Assembly: GCA_026874595.1 (NCBI GenBank)
Contig: CM049311.1
Span: forward strand, 38,396,676-38,460,675
Reading direction: 5' to 3'
Origin: Sipunculus nudus
Taxonomy: Eukaryota; Annelida; Sipuncula; Golfingiida; Sipunculidae
Length of the DNA stretch: 64,000 nucleotides
The notes under the pieces were generated by a model. The model was not told where the DNA came from. It made no database searches and was given only the letters and a program-made list of their open reading frames with translations. Shown piece after piece: positions 33,674-48,400 of this stretch. Position 1 is the first letter of the stretch. Each line of letters begins with the position of its first letter. The translations under genes were made by a program, and so were the position numbers.

Positions 33674-36351
33674 CTCATTGCCTAGTTATCTGATTGCCTA
33701 AGTGTTGATGCCATCTGCTACACCAGCGTGATAGCCAGATGCTCCAACATGCTTTACATTAAGGCATAAACTAATGGGGCTCCTGAACTAGTGAGGTGGA
33801 TGACTACAATGACTAAGATTCAACTAATCCTGACTGATGACTAAAACACTGACCGGCCCAAAGCCTCCTCCTCCAGAAATATATTCAGGATGCTTGGTCA
33901 GATCCAACCGATCTGTCTGCTGGTGAGGTGTCTGAAACAGAAATCAAAATGATGACAAACTGGCACACTCAACAATAAGAGGAAATGTTAATATTATAGT
34001 GTGGTATCTGTGACCAAAATAACAGTGAGAGGTAGAACATGAATACACAGAGACAGTCAGATCACTCCATAAGGAGTCAGATCACTCAAAGCCATAACCT
34101 TCGATTGCCAGTTGCTGCTCAACCACTGAGCTAACAGGGATCCCCAACCCCTATGTGTATTGGCAAACTGGGGAATAAATGTATACTTCGTTACTACTTT
34201 CTAAGATGAATAAACCAAGATATACTATATTTCCAACCTCCTACCACAGATTACCCTACATTATGTGTTGAACACAAAAAAAAAACCACAAAAAGTTAAG
34301 CCAAGGACAATATCTGGATCTACAGTATTAATGACTGATATAATATATGTAAAGCTTATACATTTGACATTAACTGACAACTTACTGAAGGGAAATGTGT
34401 TAAAACAGTATGGAATAGTATAAAGCGTGTAATTAGAGCTATCGATTACAGACCAAGTCAGCTGCATACAAGCCCTGATAACCCTTCAACTTGTGCTTTA
34501 CACTGTGTTCACCACACCTGGCTTGTTGACAGTCTCCACGGTTCACTCAGGACTTCTTTTAGGAATGGAGACTCAATTCCCAGGTACTTTGATACCACAT
34601 ACAGACAGAACAAGTGACGGTCAATGCCCCTGCCAGACATGGCATTCCTGTAGCCCATCTGGTGTTGGTCAGCAGCCTTGTTTAGTAGTGCAATACGATC
34701 CTGTTTCTGTAAAATAAATAACAACATCAACTCATCACCCAACTGATGCAATGCAATCTTGTTTCTGTAAAACAATTTTATGTCACCGACCAACATGTGG
34801 TAATGGGGCCACAGGACTGAGGAATGATATGGCTGCAGGAAGGCTTATAAGGTAATAATAAAAGCTGGTTCATAAGAATCTTTTTAAACAGAAACACATG
34901 TTATCAACACAATCAACTATATACAGTCACTATTTTAGTCACTATGCAGTACTCAAGTGGAACACCTCAACAGCACACACACACCGGCAATATGACACAA
35001 CCAGGGTCCTTGTACGTTGTGTCATTCCAGGGTGGTACATCACTGAGCACAGTGCAGTCAAACAACCCCTGAAGCTTGTTGATTTCATTCTGGGGTGGTG
35101 CATCACTGAGTACAGTGCAGTCAAACAACCTCTGAAGCTTGTTATTTCATTCTGGGGTGGTGCATCACTGAGCACAGTGACATCACACAAACAGTGATAC
35201 ATGTTCATTTCATTCTTGGCTGTGCTTCTCTTAGTATATGTCAAATGCCATGCTGATATAAGCAATATTTAAAAAACAGAAATTATGTGTTACATTGAGG
35301 CCCTGTGTCTTATGTGTGGCTGGTTAATAAACAATATTCCAACTAATCATTTCCTGTATATAACAAACAAATTATATGATCAACTTGTACTTTGTCATGG
35401 CAGTTAACTGAAGGCAGACATAAACCAACTGCTCCATCTGTTGATATTGCTCAATGCTTCAATTACCATCATAAAATGTCAGCTTGAGAGAAAGGGTTGG
35501 CTCCAACGGCTGGCAGGTTTGGCATCAGTCAATCCAGGTGACATGTTAAGTACATCGTCTTACAATACCATTGTAAAATACAAGCTGACACAAAACAGAA
35601 TGTCCTTCAAACAGGAGTATATGTATAGTTCTGAGATATCTGATGGAAAAAAAAGATATCCAGGGCTTTCAATAGGAAGGAAATCTGAAGAGTCCAGAAT
35701 GCTCAGGTCAATATTATGGCATGTCAAATGGGAATTAGGAGCATCCCAATTACAAATGGTCAGTGACTGGTCAATGGCAAAATTTGATCCTCTTGGCCAA
35801 ACAGTCTGAAATTTTGCCTGTCCGGTTGGATACTTTGACCCCTAGAACAGAGTGTCCAATATCACAGATGCTTACCACCATGTTCCTGAAAGCATTGGAT
35901 GTGGTATGTGGCAAAAACAACTTACTGATTTTGTCTGATCCTCCATACTCTTGCAGAATGCTACAGACTCAATGGTACATGACCGCACCGTCTCTGTGCG
36001 TCCTTCCCTATACAATCTTGTCATGGAGGCTTCATATGTCAAACAAAATCGACCCGCATCCTGGAATAAAGAAGTCAAAATGTGCAAGAAAAACAGGGCA
36101 GTACAATAAGAATACAAAATGCAACAATATCAGTTAATTAGTTCATAACTGCATATTCAACTTTTTAAAACACAATGGCTTAAGGCTTTTTGTCTTTACT
36201 GTGAAAATAATAGTGAATGTTATTATTTCCCATGCACTGACATATATGTGATTTTTATTTCTGCTATGAGTCATAATTACATGTCCAGCAGATCTGATAT
36301 CTTTTAACATAAGCAGGGTTCATAAGGAGGGAAACTGACTGGAGTCATATA

Positions 36352-36426
<75 letters not shown>

Positions 36427-39400
36427 TTTAAGTAGCCATCATGCACATTACCAGGTTACCAAGTTACATTGTTAGGCCATAAAAATGTTTAAGGTGGGGG
36501 TTTAAAGTGATGTCTGAGAAACAAAATTTTTTAGGCCCTTTGCACTATTTCCACTAACAATGCTAGGAAAACATACTTCAGATTTTACCATTCTTTCCCC
36601 CTAATTTTCAATCAAATATTCACTAAACATATTTTCTGAAATCTCTGTGCTTCTGAGACAAAATTTAGGCATTCAGTCAATGACATATCATACCCTGAAG
36701 TAAGCCAGCTGCAGCGCCATCTGGATGTAAGCATCTGGACTAATTTTGCACTTTTTCATGAAGCCTTTGCCATAGGCGTCATGCATCATGAGGTGAAGGT
36801 CTACATCATTTATCAAGTCTTGGGAAACCTGAAGACTGGTGTCAATTATCTGGCGACACTGAAAACATTACAAAAGTCAAAGTGAAAAACAAGTTGAGTA
36901 CATTCAAATTTTTTTTCTTTTGTGGTTGCCTGTGAAGGGTTGAGAAAACCCTGAGAAACAATTATCTGGACAGTAATAATATGTTTATGTTCAAATGATT
37001 TATTACAAATGTGAGATATGGTAGTTAGATTATCATGGTCATTCACTGGTATTTGAGGCTGCCTTTTTTTAGCCAGCAATGCTGGCCTTTGACGCAACCA
37101 CAGAGTTGGTGAAGAGTGACATACAATCCTCTGCATCATCATTTTTGTGGCTCTTTCTGGATACATATGTAAGGTAATAATTTGTGTATCAAATTAATAA
37201 AGTATTAATGAAAGACAGGTTATAAAGGTAACCTACATCCGAGCTTACATGCCACGGGCGACTGGTCGAGTACCTAGAACGCAAGGTGTGAACAATACGT
37301 AATTAAACAGGAGTTATCACGTTTGATGATGCAATGGTACTGCAACCAGCTAAGTTGTTTGACATCTGAGTAAGTTGTAGAATTTCTCTACAACAACAAC
37401 TGTGATTGTAATAACCAGAAGCAGCCAACTATGTCAGAACAACAAATAGAACTGACAACAGTCGCAGGTCAGTCTTACTTTGAAGCTATGGGAAGGGCTA
37501 GGGGTGTCTTAAAAGGCTACTTATTGTTTCACAGTTGTTTCTACAAATCACTATTTAAATGACAGGGGTCTTTTTTTATGAGAAATCTCTTGCTAAGAAC
37601 TCTTATGACAACATGACTACTCTAACATCCTGGTTGAAGACGCCTCAACTCAAGTGACTATGCATGGAGGATAGTGTGTGTCAGGCAAGAACGCTGTAAT
37701 CTTCCAAACGATGGCATCAAATTTCCGCATGTTCTTATTTTATCTCAAATCTAGCTCCTGCTAAAAGCGTGAAAATTAAAACTCAGCTAACAAAACCACT
37801 TCCACAGTATGTCAACACTGCCTGGTTTTGATTACTAATATGTTTATGTCAAACTTGTTCTAATTGTAATAAATCACCACATTAACTCCTGTAATAATGG
37901 CTGCAATTAACTAAACTAGTGGCCCATGGGCCATGACGCTCAGCTGATTTCAGGGAAAATTGAAAAATGGGTAACATGACCCCCAGAGTGCCATAAATTA
38001 AGCATTTTGCCAATAGACCTTATATATATGGTTACAATGACCTTATTCTACTTCCAGCTGCTAGCATTTGTGCCCATGTGACTAAGTGTTAAAATCATGT
38101 TCTTTCACACAGCTTATAAATACAGGGCACAGTGACATTATTTCAGGTTTCCAAGAAATTTTTCCCCCCCTGGATCTTAATCAAATTAGAAGTTTCTATG
38201 TTCAACTGTAACCAATCATCATAATCTGTCCTAAAGGGTGCTCAAATCATGTTCTTTCACATATCTTGCAGAATATAGGACACCATGTCCTAACTTCAGG
38301 TTTCCAAGGAAATTTTTCATGGACCTACCTGGATATCAAGTTATAAGATCTTAGGTCCAGGGATTACGATATGTGGCCTTTTAACAGACAACTGCATCTT
38401 TGAAGGCCTCAAAAATACAGATAAAAATGCATAAAAATAAAAAAAATACAGGTGGCGCCACCAGTCTGCATGAAACACAGCATGGTGAATATGCATGCCA
38501 AGAATCATGATGATGAGCTAAAATTAAATTTATTGTGTACAGGGGTGCTTGAAACAGCTAGACACAGACTGGAAATCAGTCAGTCTGGGGTAGTCGAGTT
38601 CTGAGCAATATGGATAGCTCCCAGTAACAGACACATGACTTTGTCTCGGTGCTGTGTTGTAATGGTGCCGAGCTTCACGAGAAAGAAGTTACTTGGTATC
38701 TGACAGCTGGAGGGTGATAGCTAATTGCAGCTAAGATAAAAAGAGCCACTGACAGAAGGCTCTGGCACAGGATATTGGAAGATTTACTCTTTATTCATAT
38801 CTAAAGACTGATATTGCGCATTCCCCGGATGAGGGGAACAGCCAGAAGTGAACTAGAGTTCGGACCAACAATTTTGATTATACTATGTGCATAGGGAAAG
38901 GGATACCAGTAAAGCTGCTGACTTGTCTGTGAAGTCATTGGACGTGTATCAGCTGTTCACTGGAGTCTGTGTGTAATAAAAATTGTGACTCTTGTGGGTT
39001 CTGTTGTGCATATCTTTGTGTATGTTTGGAGCATACATCGAATGTGTGTAATCTCTGGTCTGCTTGTTGTTTTGTCTGATTTAAAGGCCCTGGAAAGTCA
39101 CATCCCCTATGGTATGACACCCTGACATGCCAAAAACTTAATGAGAAACACTTCTTATGAACATATACATGTTTGAGATAAACGGTCTGTCGCAACTTCA
39201 TCTGATGTTACTGTTTGTAATTTCCAGATTCAACTACCATATTTCTTCTTTTTGAAACTGCACTTCCATTTAAATCCACACCTTGCTTTTTGGAAAACAT
39301 CCAGTTTCAGTATTTGAGTTTCTGTTTAATACGGTATTATAAAAAAAAAAAAAAAATATATCACCTCTTCTGGAATTTCCCATTGCAGTCTGATGGGGTT

Positions 39401-42400
39401 GGGTGGAGTCATCTTGGGTTCACCTTTGCTGTGACCATCACTCTTGTATCTAGAAATGGAAATCAATTACAATGAGTATCCTTCCAACTAACACTGGTCT
39501 CAAATTATATTAAGTTTTATAATACTCATTTTGAAAATTTTTTTATGAGTTCGCTAGACTCAAGATAGAACCTTACTGCAGGCACAGTTTAGCTCACTAT
39601 TCAAGATATACCAAACATGATCTTACAAAATGTTCTAATTATAAAAGGGAGGACAATGGTTGCTTCAATATTTTTTTGCTCTTTCTAAACAATTATACAT
39701 TTTACCCATAGAGCACATCATCACCAGTTATTACTGACTTTTTCATAGACATGTTTTATTTTTTAATTTTTGTAAAAGAAAAGTAAAATACTTGGAATAT
39801 TTAGAAATTCTTATTAATTTCTGCAGCCAAATTTCAAATTACTGTAGACTTTGCTGAACAGCCACAAAATTTAAGCAATTACCAAGTATCAAACCATGCA
39901 AAAATACTTTTAACAATAATGTGAAAAAATATAACATAACAAGCAGATATTAGTAAAGCATAAAGATGAATGAAAACTTAGAACATGATGGCAAGCAGCT
40001 GGGTCTAAACTAAACATAACTGAAGGACAAGGTCAACTTTCATAAAATCTAATATATATGAATTCTGATAAAACAAATCAGGGAAACAAAGTGATTGTTA
40101 CATAATTTGACAATAACTACTTTAATCAAAATACAAACTGGTAAATGCAATTAAGAATTTCTTAAAACAGGAAGAAAAGTCCTTCATTATAACTGGTGAA
40201 CCTTTAAAAACCTGTAAATTTCTTTTCAAATTGATTCTGTTTAGAGCAAATAAAGGGGGCAGTTCATCCTTACAACTGGACATACAACTCTTAACATATG
40301 AGTGTTAGATTTAAAGGAACATAAAACCACTCAGTTTCAACACAAAATGGCACTACCACTTTTGTGTGAAGTTTGGGATTATTTATAGTAGGTGGGTGAG
40401 TATGAATTAATACTGTTGTAGCATTACCCCATGCGATTGTCCTCAGCAGTGCAGATCTCCCATGCGTGTGCCATGATAGGTGCGTCTGCCCTGAGAGATA
40501 GGGAGACATATTGACATATGAGCTACCATAAAATGACCTGCCCACTTCCTATGCTTAGAGGGGATGTGGATAAAGCGGTAAGCAAGCATGTCACCCTGGT
40601 GGCTGGGGTAGAGGTGGTGAGAGCCGAGCTGCTCTTTGTATCTGAAGCATTCACACGCTGACACAACTCACCATGCCACTTTTATTACATACAACTTTCA
40701 GCTGAATTTGTTACATGACCTCACTGATTACATCATCCAGGTTGTGTGGCATCAAACCATGATTTATCTTTTTCAACTACTGATATAATGGATACCACAT
40801 GTTCCAGAGAATTATATGAGCCTTGAAGCATGGGCCATGACACCAGGGTTTCCAAATGTAAACACACCCTGGGAGGGGAATGGGGAATCATCAAATATAC
40901 AGCACCTGATACCATTAGGCAAGTAAGGAATAATGGTTTTCTGATTGTTAACGAGGCCTCGTAATATCCAGTTTCATCTTTAAATAGTTCTGAAGTTGTA
41001 TTAATAATTTAGTGTGTTAATACACATATATTTTAACATATTTAATCCATATTTTGTGTGGAAACATTACTCTTGGGAAAATCAAATTTTCAAACTTAAG
41101 CTATGACCATAAATAATAAATAAATGAATATATATAATTTCTATGAAATACAGAACAATTTGGCTGTATCACTATCAGTGTATGGTTTCAGAGAAGGTGA
41201 TGGGGTGAAGCTTTCATCAAACTTTGGAAAAGAAATCAAATATGACAAGCACTGATGCAATGCACAGCGAGATGCAATTCTATTAAAAATCACAGTCGGG
41301 ACCACAACCAAACCTGTAACTGTGGAACCTCATCATCAAAATCAAAGCAAAACACCGGAGAATCGCTAACAACAGTGATTAAGAGAGTTCTCAAAGTTAA
41401 GCAGGCCTGCCAAAGGTGAATGAGCCCAAAAAGTTCTCTAAAAAAAAAGAGTTGCCTTATTTGATATAAAAAGAATGTAAAAAAGAGTAAAATTAGTGGG
41501 AGTATCCCACTTTTTTTTATCAACGAATGAATAAAGATGTGCTTCACACAACACAATGTAAATATATATAACTCTATAAGTCAAAAACATGCATGGTGCA
41601 CGCCACCCTGCATAAAAATACAGGTATTTTCAACAAATTTTCCAGCTAGTGTGCTTGACATTTGCTCACACAAACATTTCAAACACAAATAAGTTATTTC
41701 AAAACTCTTACTGAAAAAAATAATAGATGCTAAAGAAGACTGAAAAATAGAGTAATCAGCCCCATTTTTTCTTTAAAAAAGTGATTAGGCAGGTGTTGTT
41801 AGGTTGTGTACTTAGAGGTTCCACTGTAACCTGGTGTGAAGCCATCACTCCTCAATCACGTTTTACAGACAATGCACCACCAGCCACACAGCAAATCAAC
41901 AATGAATGACAGGGCAGTGAGATGATGAACCAAGCAGTCATGAAATAAAAGCAGAATGAAGAAGCACTGTCTAGTAATGAAGCATTTATGATGTCCTGAA
42001 AATACAGATATGTACATATCCCACAACAGATGGAGGGGTTCACTAGGCTACATATCAATATGGTAGCATTGTACAAAATAAGCAAGAGTGGCTGTTAAAA
42101 AAATAGAAAATATTTCCAAATATACATGACAGGCAATTATGTTCATCATTTCTTAATGTTTAATCATCATCTCTGCTGAATGAAGCCATTACTTGTTTAT
42201 TTCTGATTTTTTTATAAAATGGTATAAAAAAATAATTTTCATGGGTCTCTTTAGATAGTCACTGACAAAGGCCAATTAAATATGTTCATCAAAATAAACC
42301 CTGCAACCAATGTGGGATAATGTCACCAACAACATGATATATTCACTGGTGATGCACCACTGGCTCAATCCTTTCCACACAACACTTACTTTCTAGGTTA

Positions 42401-45400
42401 CTTATTCTATACTGTACAGTAAAGTCATTTGCCCGAACACTGTTTTTCCAAATTTGTTTTTTTTTCAGAAAATGAAAACTGAGACCCGAAATAGGTTACG
42501 GTATCTAAAATCTTAACAATAAAAGAAATATACAAAAAGACGGTCTGAAAGATCATCTGTTTTTTTTTTTTAAATTATTCAGTTTTTATTGCATTCTTCT
42601 GTAAATGAACTTTCCATTCCAATTTTTTCATACAAGTCAAGTTCCCTCAGTTCTTTTTCGAATTCACTGCCTTGTCATTTGACATGAATTAGGTGTGATA
42701 CAAATTGATTCTTATTTTTTCCCCAAGGCAATTTAGAAATCATTTTACATATTTTACAAGACATATTGATTAAATTGATGAAACATACCAAATATTGTTG
42801 CCAACATCTATTATGGGATAGCTTCCATGATTTTGGTTAGTCAGTATCTGACAACCTCTGATACTCGCTGGAAAGTGGGTAATCATAGTACATCCTAATC
42901 AAGTAACATCTGTTTATCTGAATGATCATGTATCAGAACAAAAAGTTGACCCTGAACTGTCTGGATAAATGAAGCTTTACTGTATAAATAGATTTTAAGG
43001 GAGGTAAATCTTATTCAAGGGCTGTTCTTTATTCTGAATATAGAAAACCATCCTTAATACAAGGACCTGCCTTTTACACACCAGTGGCCTGGTAGTCAAT
43101 TGTTTACTTGCATAGGGGTGAAACAACAGTGCAGTGATGGCTAGTATTTAATTAACTTGATCACTAAAGTCAAAAGTAAAATTTCAGCTAGTACATCCAT
43201 GTGACATGGGTATTACAGTGAGAGAGCACAAAGTTACTGGTGCTGTAATGTGGAGAGTCATAGCACAGTGCATGTGAATCACCATAGAAACAAGCAGTTA
43301 TGACAGTATACAGCTGCAGTAGTACAGACAGCCAAGAGTTATGGGCTGGCTCTAGCAGATACACAGATGTAGGCACTTATCATTACCCGTTGGCAGTAAC
43401 TTCATGGAGAAATGTGTTCTCCCAGATATGAGCCATTATTGGTGCATCAGCCCTGCCAATCATAAATCACATCCCTGAAACATTTCTGCTTATGATGGGT
43501 GGGTCTAAGCTGTGACGATGAAGCTGAGAATAATCAACATGGCTTCTTGGGAGAGCACAAAAAGGTACCTTATGTGCATTAATCAAGACATTTACAAATA
43601 CATCTTGTCATTTACAAATATATTTTGTAATCCCTGAAACTAGAAAAGAATAAGGCATGCCAAACCTGTTATACTCAACTGAACTGTCTTACCAGATGCC
43701 ACTATGGAACACCCACATGGCACAATCGTGATCAAATATACCTCGCTGCTTAGAAGAAAAGACATACTGTGGTTGGCTTCATAATCCCCAGGTTAATATT
43801 TTGCGATTTTCACCTTTTAACTCTTTCGCGAGGGTTCAATTTTTTGCAATTTCACTATACAATAACTTATTAAGAGTATAACCGTATAACCATTATTTTA
43901 TATATAAATTATACAAAGTATTATGTGCACAAAATCGTCAAAATTGGATTGGGATCCAAGTGAATATCAAACAAGCAGAAAACATTTTTCATTATTTATA
44001 ATACCCATCTTATTAATGGTAACATACCAGATCAAGTATTTTTTTAAATTATCAATCTTTTGCTTTCCAGCTTGCCTTTACTATGGGGCCCCTTATTCAT
44101 GGAAGGTGTATTTTCTTGTTAATTTTCCTTTTGCCAACATTGCACATTTGAACCCCTCATGAACACAAAGCAACCACAGTACACAATTTCTGAGGTCTTA
44201 TTTCACTAACCTAATCTGATGTTGTTTTCACTGTGCTCAGTGTTTCATGTATGCATAATGGTAAAACACTGCAGTTATACATCATATTATTTAATTGTTC
44301 TTGACATTTTTCCACAATAGTGTTAATAATACATGAAGCATCTGCTGTATTTCTAGTATATTCTAGTATATATTATAAACAACTATTTCTGCAGTATCAG
44401 TTATTATCATCCAGCAATATACTATTACACAATGACATTCAAATTTTTGTGAAGAGGACTGGTGCTGATATACAGTTATTAGAATTATGGCTGTTTTACT
44501 CTATAATCAAATCCCTGTTCTAGGTTTTTTTGCTTGAACTTCTAGTTTTTAAGAAGCTGCAATTGTTCACAGGAAAAATGAAAAAAAAACTTACAACTTT
44601 CCCTGTTTTTGCTTTTTTATAATTTCTCTGGTCTATTACAATTAACAGATACCATGCACATATATTTATTAATCTAATACTTGTGAGATACAATTCATGC
44701 CCTATTCTCATATAATGAAGTTTTGACATAGTTCTTTATAGCAATTTTATTGATCACACAGTTAGCACAATGCTCCAATAAAATTCAATGTTTAAAGTAC
44801 AATTAACCTGGCAGGAGAAAAGCTAAAAATAAACTTACCATGAGTGTTCACCATTGAAGCCAATCTGAAAATAAATTTCAATAATGAATGAGTCAGTGTA
44901 TTATGCTGACCCCTGTAATCATCCACAATGTCATTATTTAACATAAGTAAATCTCTCAACTTGAGGACTTGCATTATTGTTGCATATTTCCACATATCTC
45001 AGGATCCATGTCAGCGGTCTGGCCTGCTTCAGATGATACCACCAGTCCTGGCACAGGGCCAATATTTGTTATCAAACCAATGAGAATGGGGTGTCACAAG
45101 TTTTAAAACTTGGGAGTTGGATGCACAATGCTACACCTGGCTCTCATTGGTCTGAATTACAATTCTTGGCAATGTGCCAAGTATGGTGGTGAAACAAAAA
45201 AATTACTTGCCATAAAAAGCATCATTTAAAGCAAAGGAGATTTAGAATTTCTGAAATGTATAACCACTACATAAGGAGTGGTTTCCATGTACACTCACAG
45301 GTAACTACTAGCCATACTAAATAAATGTGCAACTGTTATGCCAATTTTTGGACACAAGGGATATGAGAAAAATTCCTGTGCATCCCTTGATATTCAACCA

Positions 45401-48400
45401 AAGATGAAATAAGCCTTTGATTGTGGTTTTACCCACTCTGTCAGTGACTTGTGTTGTTAATGGATACACCTACTTTGGTATAATTCCTGTTATAACATCA
45501 TTCAGAGTCTGTGTACATTCTCAAAGACTCAATGTGTGAAAGGTTACATATCAATAACTGCGATGATAGATTCAGACCATCAGAATACATGCTTCTTTGT
45601 GATACTATAAAGCATTTATCATTTCTGATTATTACAAGTATACCAGCTTTGCATGCTGACTAACATGTTTGTTCTCAGATAGTAAGTCATATGATGATTA
45701 ACCCAACTTACCATTCCATTAGAACACACAACAAGTGTGAAAGACTTGTCAAACCAGCGATCATAACCCTTGCCATGGAGCATGGCGCGACCAAATGAAT
45801 CAAGCCTGGTTGGATCATCCTACAACAGCAAATCATTTTCTTCAATAAGACTCTCTTCACAGATACACTAAAGCACACTAATTGTCTGGCAGAGTAAAGT
45901 ATCACAGCACTACAGTGTCTACATCTGACAAAATGTCAATGTTGTGGACGTCCTCCCAGTTCAATTATTACCTGTTAAGTGTTGGCTGTACCTGATCAAA
46001 TGCCTTCTCAGTCATGATATTGTGGCTAGTAAGTGGCGCCAACTTATACTCCATTCCACTACCCCTGTCCATCTGTTTTTTGTGTGATAATTTTAAGGTA
46101 AAGCATTAAGCTTATCAAACAAATGTGGCAATTATCTAACAGCAAAATAATACTCCCCATGAATGGATTCTTGTTGATTCATTCAGAAAGAAATAGGACT
46201 CAACAGATGAACATTCTTGCTACATATCAGAGACAACCTAGGCTGATGATCTTGAACTACATACAATTGATGATTCATAGAGATGAAGTTCCAGTGATAT
46301 TTGTATGTCACACTTTTGTTACATCCCACATAGGTCCCTGCTATATTACATGGATAAATAGATATGGCCACTTGAAATGAAAGCCTCATGTTTGCAGCTC
46401 TGTCCGAACAGGTCAACACTGTGAGGGCATCGCAAAGTGAAAATATTTCTTTCTTATTTTAGTCATCATAAATTGCCACATTCCCTTTTTTGATAAAAGT
46501 TTATATGTAGTAGGAAACAAAAATAAATGTGAAGACTTATTGTGAAATATTGGGCAAACAGGGGCATTGGAATGGAGTATACCGTAAATCTTGTTTTTAT
46601 GGCCGCACGTGTATTTAAAGCCGCACCCTGAGTTTGCAAGGTCTCTCAAAGGAGCTCCCACGGAGGGCCAAATACCCAAAACCCCCCTTAAAGGCCGCAC
46701 CTAGACTCCGTCTCTGGCCTGAGGGTAAGATTATTAGCTGCACGTAGCAAAATAAATCACGACATAGCTGCTTTAATGAAGACAAGAATAAAAAGTATTA
46801 ATTACAGAGGTTAAATATGTTGCCAGATTACGTATATTAAATATATTTAACGCTCGAGATAGGGACAAAATATCTGTATGTTACTAACGACTTTTGCACA
46901 TGGATTGGCAGGCATTTATCAGAAAAAGAAAGATTCCCCGAACGATCGTTTCGTTTGAACGGTGGTTACGCAAAACGATTCTTGTATGCATTAAAACGAT
47001 TCTTTGCATGTACGTCGATTGTCAAAGACCATAGTATGAACACTGAATTGAAGTTTATATGTACATTTATTGAAGCAAAAAGCCTGAATACTATCCGATA
47101 TTATGTACCATCACGCAGTAGCGTTCAGGGGGCGACATGATGGCTAGGACTGCTGAAACTGTCAGATTTTCAACCTGCAGGAACTTAGTCACGGCTTGTG
47201 GTATACATATAAAAATTTTAATGTAGAACCTTGACATGTATATCTTTCGTGCGATATATAACTTATAAACAGAGCAGCCACCTATTCCGTCCCAGTGTGC
47301 CTTGCGCAAACGCTACCTTGACAAGATGGCTCCCCACACGGAAACTTTCTTGAGGAAAAAACTTGCTTACCTCGACCGGCCATTTTAATTTCACTTTAAA
47401 ATCACTTGTTTTCACGCGTCATGTTTGCTATACGTGCGTATCTCGACAAGGTAACTTCAGTTATTTTGATATTAAGTTAAGTTGGCCAGCGATGTTTTCA
47501 AACGCATCGGCAAATTGTGACAAGGAGCGATGTCAACGAACGATGTGACGATGATAATACCGAAGTTACCGGTATGAAAATGATTCGAATCTTCTTAGTA
47601 ATTCAAGAAATGGAATTTTCATCATAGATTAAGATTTCAAAATATTACTTTTAGAATTTAAATATACAGTGACTTTAAATGGACCAGCAGAATATTTCTA
47701 TCCAAAATATATTGGAAAATCAGTAGCAAACAAGAATACGGCACGGCATGTAAAATCTGTATATTCACCAAATTCCATCGGCTGTAGTGACATGTTCTAC
47801 CATTTATATCTACAAGCGGGTTTCCCCTCTGACACTATTTCCATTCATACAATATATTCGTGATTGTATAAAAAAACAAAGATCAAACAGAAGTAAATGA
47901 CCGGGCTATACGCATTCAAGGATGAAGGTTTTCCAGAAACATGACATGAGGGCGAGAAGATGGGCTATTCAATATTGAGGTACATGTATCAGACATTATA
48001 AAAATTTCAGTAAGTAACCTGCTAAATTTGAATTTTTATAGAGGTTTTATAGTGTTCTTAATTACATATTTTGATTTTCTGAATTCTTTTTATAAACAAC
48101 ATAAATTCCAAGGCAATCCGGCTCCGTCAAAGTTATGACCGATAATACCGATTTTTTTCTAACAGACGTCACCACTAGTCCTCACCATGAATAATCTCAT
48201 TCATTTTAATCTCGTAATAAGTGTTGTTATTGTTCAGTGTTTATTGTTATTGTTCAATTGATTGCATATAATTATTATATTTTATATGAACATTTAGACT
48301 ATACAATTTTATACAATAAATCTGTGACTACAAAGAGTATTTCCTCTGTGGTGTGCTTGATCTCCTATTATCGCCCAAAGGAGTGCCATGTCCGGGAGAG

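Larger units (their letters stand above)
32790..33853 (-). other. CPT1 intron with a MITE and TA repeat
   Basis: Contains the 338-bp MITE (33194-33531) and a (TA)n microsatellite (33639-33669). The rest is AT-rich. Confidence 0.7.

Noticed and set aside
34071-34140. Functional tRNA gene on the minus strand
   Set aside because: The A box is good, but the B box is degenerate and no cloverleaf could be closed. Treated as a SINE or pseudogene.
46955-47863. Short ORFs inside the 1.95-kb TA element as a transposase
   Set aside because: Each is under 70 codons, with no DDE-type or helix-turn-helix motif.
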